From Tulasnella sp. 424 (taxonomy: Eukaryota > Basidiomycota > Agaricomycetes > Cantharellales > Tulasnellaceae): a DNA stretch of 64,000 nucleotides. A program made the position numbers and the translations under genes. Of this stretch, positions 1 through 10,191 are shown piece by piece. The stretch spans positions 1-64,000 of the forward strand of contig WSUB01000188.1 of assembly GCA_019633425.1 (NCBI GenBank), in the 5' to 3' direction. The first letter of the stretch is position 1. Each line of letters opens with the position of its first letter. Below the pieces are notes generated by a model. That model did not search any database, had not been told where the DNA came from, and saw only the letters and a program-made list of their open reading frames with translations.

Positions 1-755
1 TGATTATCATCTCCACCCCCGACCACAAGGGGCTGGTATATAACTTCTTGATCCCCAACAGCCCTAATATTCAGGAGTTGCGTTGACAGACACTGCGCCG
101 GGCAGCGAAAGTCCATTGGAGTAGAGCTGGTGAACGGTTCACATTGGGAACCGTCCAGTCCACATCCGTCTTTTGCGGACCAAAACGTCGATGTGCATCC
201 GACAAATGCATCTGAAGGGACAAGGTACCAATTTGCGCGGACGAAAAAGGCGAGTGAGATGATGTATGCAACGCCGAGTACGATGAGTAAGGGGAGGTTG
301 TTGGAAACACGGCGCGTCCGGCGAATCCAGCGGGACTCTATGGAGGTGGAAAATGAGAGGTTCCTGAATTTGTACGAGCGGTTGAGGAGAGGTGTAGGTT
401 GCAATATCTCCGGAGGTGAAGGGCCTCGTATCCAAATGATCGCTTTCCGAGACCATCGGTAAAGTCGGGGGAACCGGCGGCCCAATGGTAACCATTTCTG
501 ACTGCTTTGGGAGCCATTTTCGGGGCCCGAATCTACTGGTGGCAATCCGAGGCATATTTCATTTTGCTCTGCTGTCCTCGACCGACGGGAAAGTGGATCG
601 AGCTCGGAGGCGTCTATGCCGGATGAAGCTGTAGAGGTCGAATGCTCGCGGCTCACGGCTTGCGATTGGACGGAAGGTAGTGGGTTTGCGCTCTACAAGC
701 ACGAGCGATGGTAGGTCAGCCAAGGATGGGTGGAGGTCTTGTTCGCACGTACCAT
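1..755 (-). CDS. LCCL-domain membrane protein, N-terminal part (runs off left edge)
   Basis: Read on the minus strand, exon 1 is just the start codon (753-755), followed at once by a donor GTACGT and a 60-nt intron ending TTGTAG (693-752). Exon 2 (692 down to the window edge) is open throughout. It gives a Ser/Arg-rich N-terminus, the WIRGPSPP stretch I associate with fungal LCCL proteins, a strongly hydrophobic segment (LPLLIVLGVAYIISLAFF) and then a Cys-rich start of the LCCL region: GCTSTFW, DGCGLDGSQC, FRCPAQC and VGDQEVIYQPLVVGG. The gene is truncated by the window, so the LCCL core and any further membrane helices are not seen. The family is integral to membranes in fungi and its role is poorly defined. 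It is divergent from the first aminopeptidase gene, with 356 bp between the start codons. The family call is fairly sure; the start codon is an inference from the splice pattern. Confidence 0.8.
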
Positions 756-1111
756 AGTTGATCGACGAAGCCTCGCCGTTGAAGTCGCTGAAGAGTTCCA
801 GATGCTCTCCACTTTTCTATATTATACAGAGCTTGAGGGAATAATTTGGCAAGCAGATGGCCAGCTCGCAGGTTGAGGTTTGTTGGTAGTAGCTGCGGAC
901 CGGCATCGAGACAAACGGAGACATGACAACGGAGGCCTCGGCAGGTGCACTAGCTCCGTTAAAGTCCGTAATATTCCCACGCCTCATTCAGGAATCACGA
1001 TGACCCCGGCATTCTCCGCCATATTGATCTCGCCGACTGACTGGACTGGTCAATCCATTGGCACCTTCCACCACACTTGGTCGACAGAGGAATTTCACCA
1101 GATCCTCCAAA
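756..1111. other. Divergent intergenic region; left edge of the LTA4H duplication
   Basis: This 356-bp gap separates two divergent start codons. From about position 884 it is alignable with 4478-4687, so the duplicated unit includes the upstream region of the aminopeptidase gene. I see no convincing TATA box. Confidence 0.6.
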
Positions 1112-4013
1112 ATGCTCGCCACAGACCCAACAACCCAGTCAAACTGTGAGTTGGAGTCCAGCTCATGATTATGATCGAAGAGCATCGAAATCAACAGGGC
1201 TTTTGGTCCAACTGTGTAGACTGGGAGATCACGACAACCCATGTCCACTTCGACTGGGATATCGACTGGACCAAGCGGATTATATCGGGCTCGGCGACCC
1301 ATACTTTGACCTCCAAAATAGACAGTCCAGCCGAAGTCATGTCAGTCCGAATACATCCAGGACGCGACTCCGCACCTCTCCTCACTCAATCCCCAGCTTT
1401 GATACGCAGTTCCTTGATATCAAGTCTGTCGAAGTGAATGGCGTTCCCGCTCAAGTACGTGTCTTACCTGTGCTTGTAGGGGCAGAACATGGCTTACCGG
1501 CTCCTGTCAGTATACTTTACGGGAGCCGCACGAAGTCATGGGCAGTGCTTTAGCCGTTTCACTCGACGCTTCTCACAATCTCAAGACCGGAGATGGGGTC
1601 AGTGTGACTCTCGCTTACAACACGACTGAAAAGTGCACGGCAATCGGATGGCTAGAGAAAGAGTTGGTGATTTCCTACCCAACTCCGTTACCCGGGCTTA
1701 TAAGATTCCTTTCTCAGGCAAACGGCCGGAAAAAAGTTTCCTTTTCTGTTTTCCCAATGCCAACCGGTACGTACATGTTGACCCTGCTGGTAGAAGCACG
1801 TCACTCATCCGAGTGCCCTGACGGGCAGATATATGCCCGTTCGTTAAGTCCCTTGCAAGATACGCCATCTGTAAAAATTGTAAGTACGAAAATGAATTCT
1901 CACACTGTGACATAGTAACGCATTTCCCTCTGTCAGACATACAGCGCCAACGTTCGTTCAACTCTCCCAGCACTTTGCTCCGCTCTCAGGGTCTCTCCTC
2001 CCTCCGAGTCTATCCACGACGGGAAAAAGATTGGAGAAAAAGTCGTCGAATACAAATATAACCAGGTTTGCCCCTTACTTCGAGTCTCGTGCCACCTATC
2101 TTGCCCACTCACGGTTCCTTTGAACAGCCAATTGCCATCCCATCATATCTAATAGCCCTCGCATCTGGAAACCTCGTATACAAACCTTTCGACCCTCTTC
2201 CAGGAAAATCTTGGAAGACCGGGGCCTGGGCCGAACCTGAAACGATCGACGCCAGTTACTGGGAATTCCACAAGGACACGGCTCACTATGTCGAGGTTGC
2301 CGAGAACTTGATTACTCCGTAAGTTGAAGAGCCTGCTAGAGAAAAAGATTTATAACATCAAATATGGATTCAATGCAGGTATGAATTTGGAGTCTATGAC
2401 GTTCTCGTCCTTCCACCTTCGTTTCCCTATGGAGGCATGGCATGTCGGCGTGACAACCCCATCAGGAAGTTTACTGAGCCAGCTTTCTTATATAGGAGAA
2501 TGCGTGTCTCACTTTTTTGACGCCTAGTCCGTCGTTGTCATTTTTTCGTCTGAATACGTCTCAACTGACCACCCATTCATCGTGCTCTCACCACAGCGCT
2601 CCTTGCTGGAGACCGTTCCCTTGTCGGCGTTGTGGCCCACGAAGCCTCTCACTCATGGTTCGGAAACAATGTAACCACCGCTGACTCTGGTCATTTCTGG
2701 CTGAATGAAGGTCGGAACTCATTCGCCGTGCTCAAAGATGAGGCTGGACTGACACAAGGTCTTACAGGTTTCACGACCTACCTAGAGCGTATCTTACAAG
2801 GGGAGCTTCGTGGCTCAGCTGAGAGGGAGTTCTCTTATATTATTGGACGGAAGGCTTTGACAGATGCTCTCAAACAGGTGGGGTCTAAATTACTTTGGCG
2901 CTTGCCTGCGGAACCTAATAACATCTCCATCTTCATGCTAGCATGAAAGCAAACCAAAATACCAACGACTCGTAATACCGTACACGTTCGGAGAAGATCC
3001 AGACGAAGCTTACTCCAGAGTTCCGTACGAGAAGGGATCGAACTTCTTGCTTTATCTGGGTAGGAGGATAAGACGGTTAGAAGTGAGACGAAACTAAAGC
3101 CATCTCTTCGTCCTAGAACGTCAACTTGGCGGGCTGCAAGTCATGCTTCCGTACCTCAAAGATTACGTCAACACATTCCGCGGACAGTCCATCAGGACGG
3201 AAGAGTGGCAGAAACACTTGTTCAAGTACTTCTCCGAGAACGGCGGGAAAGAAAAGCTAGATATTTTGAACAAGATCGACTTCAAAGTAAAGTCAACGAC
3301 GTTAGATCTCGGTCGGTGTTGACGTCGATTGTATCACCTTTAGACCTGGCTGCACGGTGAAGGACTCGATCTTCCAGCAGTAGTCGAATACGATACAAGT
3401 CTAGCGCAGAAAGCCTACGATCTAGCCAAAGCCTGGAACGATTCACGTTCCACCCCTCCCTCCGATCTCAGGTTCTCTCAATCTGACCTGAAAGACTTCT
3501 CGTCTAATCAGATTGTAGTCTTCCTCGAGACCCTTCAATCACTCTCCCCGGGTTTGCCAGGTTCTCACTTGCGGCTCATGAGCAAGACATATTCTTCGTT
3601 CAATACGACTGGGAACGCGGAGATCCGAAGTCGGTGGTATGGACTTGTTTTGCAAAGCGAGGAGAAGGACGTGGCCCAAGAATTTACGGAGCAAGCTGCC
3701 AAGTGGATTGTCGGAACGGAGAAAGGTAGCACCGGCTTGAAAGGCCGAATGAAATTCTGGTATGTCCCCTACTCTCCAGCTGAGTTTTCAAGCGCTGACC
3801 AACTTGATCTGACCAAAAGTCGACCCGGGTTTAAGTCCATTCATAAGGTGGATTCCGACTTGGCCATCAAATACTTTGAATCAAATAAGCAATATTTCCA
3901 TCCTATTGCTGCCAAGCTGATCTCTAAGGTACGAACTTCTTCACAATTCGGGCGCAGTGTTGTCCTTGACCCCAATTGGGCATCTCGAACAGGATTTGGG
4001 ATTGAACAAGTAG
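1112..4013 (+). CDS. M1 aminopeptidase / leukotriene A4 hydrolase-like, copy 1
   Basis: Seventeen exons splice into one open frame of 644 residues: 1112-1145, 1220-1340, 1397-1454, 1511-1662, 1718-1766, 1829-1879, 1937-2065, 2128-2318, 2379-2439, 2496-2526, 2597-2710, 2768-2877, 2942-3059, 3117-3286, 3344-3759, 3820-3928 and 3993-4013. The start [15 protein letters not shown] matches the family start. The peptidase core has GGMEN (the substrate-amine motif, split by an intron), the zinc site HEASH followed 18 residues later by Glu in WLNEG, and the catalytic Tyr in VPYEKG. The C-terminal helical domain has [17 protein letters not shown] and [14 protein letters not shown]. In this family the enzyme is a cytosolic zinc aminopeptidase and epoxide hydrolase; fungal members act mainly as aminopeptidases. 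The donor at 2440 is GC, where copy 2 has GT. All catalytic residues are present, so I regard the gene as functional. Confidence 0.88.
2711..2767 (+). other. 57-nt intron of LTA4H copy 1, length 3n and stop-free
   Basis: The intron GTCGGA...TTACAG lies directly after the zinc-ligand Glu codon (NEG). It is 19 codons long and has no stop in the reading frame, so retention would insert 19 residues between NEG and FTTYLER instead of truncating the protein. That it is an intron is inferred from the family sequence, which runs from NEG straight to (F/W)TTY.ER. Confidence 0.75.
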
Positions 4014-4687
4014 TATATCCGATCATCTCAGTCGTCTTGACACTGTTGTCAAGTATCTAATTGAATACAAGTAGTCGTCAATGGAGGCAATAGACCGTCC
4101 TTCATTCTCGAAGCGCTCTGCGAACGTGCGTCGGGAGGACTGTGGATTCCGTGAATTCTGGAAGTACTATTTGGAGGCTTCTCGGGATGACTAAGGCCGA
4201 AATACAATCATCAACGCACAGATAGGACAAAAGAAAATCCAGAAATAGATGCCGCGGGTCCGGGCTGACCAAAACAGCCCAAGACGGACGCTCCACCGTC
4301 AAGACAAATTTGGCACCTCTGCCCGTTCGCCGTGATACGAAAACAGGATACACACCTCCCAAAGTGATGTGCGCTGCTGCTAAATATCCGGAACGCCCAT
4401 TCCGCCCACCCACTCCTCCTCCCACTCTACTGGCCTTGGAACTTCCACCGGTTCCTAACGTTCTCCTTCATCCAGATGGTAGTAGCTGCGGACCGGGACG
4501 GAGAGCATGGTGACGGCAGGGGCACTAACCCCGTCAAGGTCCGTTACATTCCCGCGCCTCATTCACGATGACCTCCGCGTTCTCCGCCATATGGACCTTC
4601 GGATCTCGCCGACTGACTAGACTTGTCAATCCATTGGCATCTTTCACCACACTCGGTCGACAGAGGAACTTCACCAGATCATCCACA
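4014..4687. other. Spacer between the two LTA4H copies
   Basis: The first 300 bases are the copied 3' flank of unit 1, alignable with 7593-7873. About 4321-4477 is not found in unit 2's flank. From 4478 the upstream part of unit 2 begins. No gene is supported here. Confidence 0.6.
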
Positions 4688-7592
4688 ATGCTCGCCACAG
4701 ATCCAACAACCCAGTCAAACTGTGAGTTGGAATCCAGCTCATGATCGTCGAAGAGCATCAAAACTAACAACGCTTTTGGACCAACTGTGTAGATTGGGAG
4801 ATCACGACAACCCATGTCCACTTCGACTGGGATATCGACTGGACTAAGCGGATTATATCGGGTTCGGCCACACATAGCTTGACATCCAAAATGGACAGCC
4901 CCGCTCAAGTCATGTCAGTCCGAACACATCCATGACGCGACTCTGCAGCTCTCCTAACTCAATCCCTAGCTTTGATACGCAGTTCCTTGACATCAAGTCG
5001 GTCGAAGTGAATGGCGTTCCCGCTCAAGTATGTGCCTCATCTTTGTTTGTCAGAGCAGAACAAGGCTCACCAGCCCCTGTCAGTACACCTTACGGGAGCC
5101 GCATGAAGTCATGGGGAGTGCCTTAGCCGTCTCACTCGACGCCTCTCACAATCTCAAGAATGGAGATGGGGTCAGTGTGACCCTCGCTTACAACACGACC
5201 GAAAAGTGCGCGGCAATCGGTTGGCTAGAGAAAGAGTTGGTGATTCCCCCCATCCAGCTCCGCCACCCTCGCTTATATCAGCTTTTTTTTCCAGGCAAAC
5301 GGCCGGGAAAAAGTTCCCTTTCCTGTTTTCCCAATGTCAACCGGTGCGTACTTGTCGACCCTGCCGGTTGAAGCACGTGACTCAGCCGAGCAAGGGCAGA
5401 TATACGCCCGTTCGCTAGCTCCCTTGCAAGACACGCCGTCTGTAAAGATTGTAAGCGCAAAACCATAGCGACAATGTGGCATAGTGATACATCTTTGTCT
5501 ACCAGACATATAGCGCCAACGTTCGTTCAACTCTCCCAGCACTCTGCTCCGCTCTCCGGGTCTCTCCCCCGTCGGAGTCTGTCCACGACGGGAAAAAGAT
5601 CGGTGAAGAGGTCGTCGAATACAAATACAACCAGGTCCGCCCCCTTACTTCGAGCGTCGTGCCCTCCCCCCCCCCCTCCGGCTTCCTCACTCACGGTTTC
5701 TTTGAACAGCCAATTGCCATCCCATCATATCTAATAGCCCTCGCATCTGGAAACCTCGTGTACAAACCTTTCGATGCTCTTCCAGGAAAATCTTGGAAGA
5801 CCGGGGCCTGGGCCGAACCTGAAACGATCGACGCCAGTTACTGGGAATTCCACAAGGACACGGCTCACTATGTCGAGGTCGCCGAGAATTTAGTTACTCC
5901 GTAAGTTAAAGAGCGTCCTGGAGATAAAATTTTAGACTTCAACTATAGATTCAATGCAGGTATGAACTTGGAGTCTATGACGTTCTCGTCCTTCCACCTT
6001 CATTCCCTTATGGAGGCATGGTATGTCGGCGTGACGACCCCGTCAAGTAGCTTACTGAACCAGATTTCTTATATAGGAAAATGCATGTCTCACTTTTTTG
6101 ACGCCTAGTCCGTCGTTGTCATTTTCGTTCTGACTGCGTCTCAACTAACCACCCATTCATCGTGCTCTCGCCGCAGCGCTCCTTGCTGGAGACCGTTCCC
6201 TTGTCGATGTTGTGGCCCACGAAGCCTCTCATTCGTGGTTCGGAAACAATGTAACCACAGCCGACTCTGGTCACTTTTGGCTGAATGAAGGTCGGAACTC
6301 GGTCGCCGTGCTCGAAGATGGAGCTGGGCTGACACAAGGTCTTGCAGGTTTCACGACCTACCTAGAGCGTATCTTACAAGGAGAACTTCATGGCTCTGCT
6401 GAGAGGGAGTTCTCTTATATTATTGGGCGGAAGGCTTTGACGGATGCTCTCAAAGAGGTGGAGTCTAAATTACCTTAACGCCTGCCTGCGAACCCTAATA
6501 ACATTTCCATCTTCACACTAGTACGAAAACAAACCGAAATACCAACGACTCGTAATACCGTACACGTTCGGCGAAGATCCAGACGACGCTTACTCCTCAG
6601 TTCCGTACGAGAAGGGGTCGAACTTCTTGCTTTATCTCGGTAGGAAGATAAGATGGTTAGAAGTGAGACGAAACTAAAACCATCTCTTCGCCCTAGAGCG
6701 TCAACTTGGCGGACTGCAAGTCATGCTTCCGTACCTCAAAGATTACGTCAACACATTCCGCGGACAGTCCATCAGGACAGACGAGTGGCAGAAACACCTG
6801 TTCAAGTACTTCTCCGAGAACGGCGGGAAAGAGAAGCTAGACATTTTGAACAAGATTGACTTCGAGGTAAAGTCAACGACGTTTGATATCGCTTGGTGTT
6901 GATGTCGATTGTATTCCACTAGGCTTGGCTGCACGGTGAAGGACTCGATCTTCCAGCAGTCGTTGAATACGACACAACTCTAGCGCAGAAAGCCTATGAC
7001 CTAGCCAAAGCCTGGAACGACTCACGTTCCACCCCTCCCTCCGATCTCAAGTTCTCTCAATCTGACCTGAAAGACTTCTCGTCTAATCAGATTGTAGTCT
7101 TCCTCGAGACCCTTCAATCACTCTCCCCGGGTTTGCCAGGTTCTCACTTGCGGCTCATGAGTAAGACATATTCCTCGTTCAATACGACTGGGAACGCAGA
7201 GATCCGAAGTCGGTGGTATGGACTTGTTTTGCAAAGCGAAGAGAAGGACGTGGCTCAAGAATTTACGGAGCAAGCTGCTAAGTGGATTGTCGGAACGGAG
7301 AAGGGTAGCACCGGCTTGAAAGGCCGAATGAAATTCTGGTATGGCCCCCACCCTTCGGCTGAGCTTTTAAGCGCTGACCAACTTGATCCGACCGAAAGTC
7401 GACCCGGGTTTAAGTCCATTCATAAGGTGGATTCCGACTTGGCCGTCAAATACTTTGAATCAAATAAGCAATATTTCCATCCTATTGCTGCCAAGTTGAT
7501 CTCTAAGGTACGAGATTCTTCACAATTCGAACGCGGTGCTGTCGTTGAACCCAATGGGGTATCTTGAACAGGATTTGGGATTGAACAAGTAG
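4688..7592 (+). CDS. M1 aminopeptidase / leukotriene A4 hydrolase-like, copy 2
   Basis: This is the tandem partner of the 1112-4013 gene, with the same exon order and phases. It starts [15 protein letters not shown] at 4688 and ends in DLGLNK at 7592. The GGMEN motif (donor at 6021 is the ordinary GTATGT), HEASH with Glu 18 residues downstream, PYEKG and the helical C-terminal domain are all intact, and I found no frameshift or stop within the exons. Differences from copy 1 are scattered, mostly conservative substitutions (for example LVDVVAHE against LVGVVAHE, and NKIDFEAW against NKIDFKTW), which suggests both copies remain under selection. The likely role is the same: a cytosolic zinc aminopeptidase with possible epoxide-hydrolase activity. 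The two copies are about 3.58 kb apart in register. Confidence 0.88.
6291..6347 (+). other. 57-nt intron of LTA4H copy 2, length 3n and stop-free
   Basis: This is the counterpart of the copy 1 intron at 2711-2767. Length, position after NEG and the open reading frame are all kept although the sequence has diverged. Confidence 0.75.
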
Positions 7593-8495
7593 TATCTCCA
7601 ATCGTCTTGGTCGTCTCGACACAGTCGCCACGTATCTAAGTGAATACAAGTAGTCTTCAATGGAGGCGATAGACCGTCCTTCATTCTCAAAGTGCTTTGC
7701 GAACGGCGTCGGGAGAAAGTATTGTAGATTCCGTGAATTCTGGGAATACTACTTGGAGGTTTTACGGAATAATCAAGCCCGAAATTCAACCATTACAGAA
7801 AGATGATGCTGCGGGTCTGTGCTGACTAAAACAGCGCAGGACGCTCCATCCTAAGGGCAAACTTGGCACCTCAAATAGAAACAAGAACTGATTTCGTTGA
7901 ACTAATACGGGAAAGATTACGACTACCGTGAGATAAAGATGAAATCATTGAGACCCATCTGCTTGGACGAGCTAGGAGGGCTCTGGGGTTGTTCGGCAAA
8001 CCGGATGCACTAATAGCCGAGATGCCGCGTCTTACACTTACGGACGAGCTTGTCGGAGGAATCTCTAGCGTCTAACTCTCGGTAGGCGGCATGCTCGGAA
8101 AAGAAACAAGCTGCGTATCTCCGCCGTAGCTCGTCGAAACAGTTGACCATCCAGGAACCGATTATACCGTAGCATGATGAGTTCCGATCGCTTCCGGCTC
8201 AGCGAGAAGTACAATGGAATACATACTCAGGATTTTCCTGCCAGCGTGCTTCTTGATTGCCCCTTCGGGCGGGGAGAGTTTCTTCGGACCGAAGTCGGCA
8301 GGCCCTGCGATCTGCCCCTAGTGTCCACAGGGTTCTTCCCCTCCGCGAAGCAAGGGTAAGAATCCGGAGAAGAGAATGCGCCACCTTCTTAAGATGCAAA
8401 ATCTTGCATTCGTCGGGACGGGTTTTGTTACTCCTTCGGTAACCTGCACTGCCTGCGGGCAGGGATTTACTGACCAGCTCAAGAATGCCATTCAA

Positions 8496-8530
8496 TACAT
8501 ATATATGTATGTAGGTATGTATGTATGTAT
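8496..8530. repeat. (TATG)n microsatellite
   Basis: A run of ATACATATATATGTATGTAG-type units followed by four exact GTAT repeats. This is a simple-sequence repeat. Confidence 0.9.
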
Positions 8531-10116
8531 CCAGTAATCATACTAACCAAACACAGTTTAATAATGGTGGTCTGCGGACTGGTTTGTGTTGTATTTGAAG
8601 ATATGATAAAGAATGAAAGCCATCTACCCGGTGTGGGACCGAACACGTGAAATCGGCGTCGCTTTGGCTGACAAAGCTAAACAACACGATCGGGTACCGA
8701 CTGAACCCTGCTTCTTTCTGAGGATACCTCTCTTCTGCTCGTCGCCACCTTCAGTACTCTCATTCTGAACGCCTGGTGGGAGATCCTTTGCAACGATTCA
8801 TAGAGAGTAAACCACGTTAATGCGGTGTTCCGCCCATGGCGAACTCCACTTCACTTGAATTAAGCTCGATTATAAAGACGGAGCTTCCAAGAGAAAGTAT
8901 CTTTATCGACATGGAGCACAATAACGATATAAAGCCGAGGCGTCGGTCCCACGGCTCGACCCTTGTAACCTTGTCGGCGCCCGTTTACTGATCCCGATCC
9001 CTCTCGTCCTCACAGCTGTTTACGGATTACTAATAACAACGCGGTAAGCGCAATGTGCAGCAAGTATTAGTGATGAGCAGGACCGTGATTGGTAAGGATA
9101 TACGTGTTCACGACTGTTACCGGACCGTTGGTCTCTTCTTCCGCCTGGTGCGTAGACGTAGTACGTAGCTGTTGTCTCTTATACGGGTCATAATGTCACT
9201 TAATCCGCATGACTGACAAGACTCTCTACAATGAGATACGATCCTCTAGGCAAGTCGCTCATCTAATCCACACGACTTACACGATAGTCTGCACGGCACC
9301 GATACTGCTCCATTCCGTCCGCAGCTCAGATTGCTTCAGAATCCTATCTCCCATGGAACTGATGACTTACCACCGTAAATGGCTTGTGACCTCATCCAGT
9401 AGGTGGGCCCTTTTCTTGGTTTCGAGGTGATGGGCTGATTCACATGATAATTAACCAGAACTCAGGCCAGAACTTGGACGAGCCTCTCAAGAAATACACC
9501 GATTTCGGTCCGAATTCAAGTATTCCACGGCGCTCAAAACGTAGAAGCCCAGTGTATACGAAGCAATCGAGGAGACCTTCGAATTTCCATAAGGATCTTT
9601 GGACGCCTCTAGGGACTATCGACGTCAATTCCGATTGGATGGAAGGCTCGAACAAAGATCTAGGTTGCTGAATAGTGTTTCTGTTAGATTTAAAGACCTG
9701 CGCCGGAATTCTAAGCCGGATCGCTTGGTGCTATGCAGATCACTGAGCCTGGAGTACATCCTCGATTTCTACTAGTAGGTATCTCCAATAGGATTGATTT
9801 CTAACCTCGTTCATGCATTTCACTTCTCTCGGGCCCTTTTCCAAGTGGGACATTTTTAGGGGCATTGTCGGTCACCGCGGAACAGAAGCTTGGCGATAAT
9901 GCTTCTCGACTCACACGTTCCTGATGGTCCGGGTCCAATGACCACTTCGAGTGATGGAAGCGAGCCTGAGCGCTTCCCACTATGAAGCCGAAGAAGTCGG
10001 CATCTGTTTATTTTCTTGGCTGCAAATCGCGACAATCAGTGCGTTCCTGAGTGGTAAACGTTGTCTTACCTGTTTCTGCTGCCCCAGAGAACACCAGTGG
10101 GGGCCCACCGCAAGGC

Positions 10117-10124
10117 TATAAAGG
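10117..10124 (+). promoter_or_regulatory. TATA box of the pectin lyase gene
   Basis: TATAAAGG lies 75 bp upstream of the start codon at 10192, a normal distance for a fungal core promoter. Confidence 0.6.
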
Positions 10125-10191
10125 CAGGGATGATGAGACAAGAATTAGCATCCACAGCAATTCTATCCGCTCTCACCTTGCACAACTCTCA

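Larger units (their letters stand above)
884..7873 (+). repeat. Tandem segmental duplication (about 884-4320 and 4478-7873)
   Basis: The two units start with the shared string TGGTAGTAGCTGCGGACCGG and end near GGCACCTC. Introns, exons and both flanks align, with an offset of 3576 at the start codon and 3579 at the stop codon. Only about 160 bp between the units is unpaired. Confidence 0.85.
7593..10191. other. Gene-poor stretch of 2.6 kb
   Basis: Positions 7593-7873 are the duplicated 3' flank. A short minus-strand frame near 8000-8190 (about 60 residues, with two CF pairs and no family I recognise) and other short frames do not amount to genes. A TATG microsatellite sits at 8496-8530. The final 100 bp is the pectin lyase promoter. 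I see nothing else. Confidence 0.5.

Noticed and set aside
139..555. 138-residue minus-strand frame
   Set aside because: It is a shadow of the LCCL-gene frame, which has the hydrophobic helix and Cys motifs and is open over the whole stretch.
2632..2946. Reading the LTA4H zinc-site exon straight through as one 104-residue coding exon
   Set aside because: The 19 residues between NEG and FTTYLER are absent from the family and are bounded by GT...AG, so it is an intron; kept only as a finding.
9440..9671. Overlapping frames of about 70 residues on both strands
   Set aside because: No motif, no splice partners, and equal openness on both strands suggests chance.
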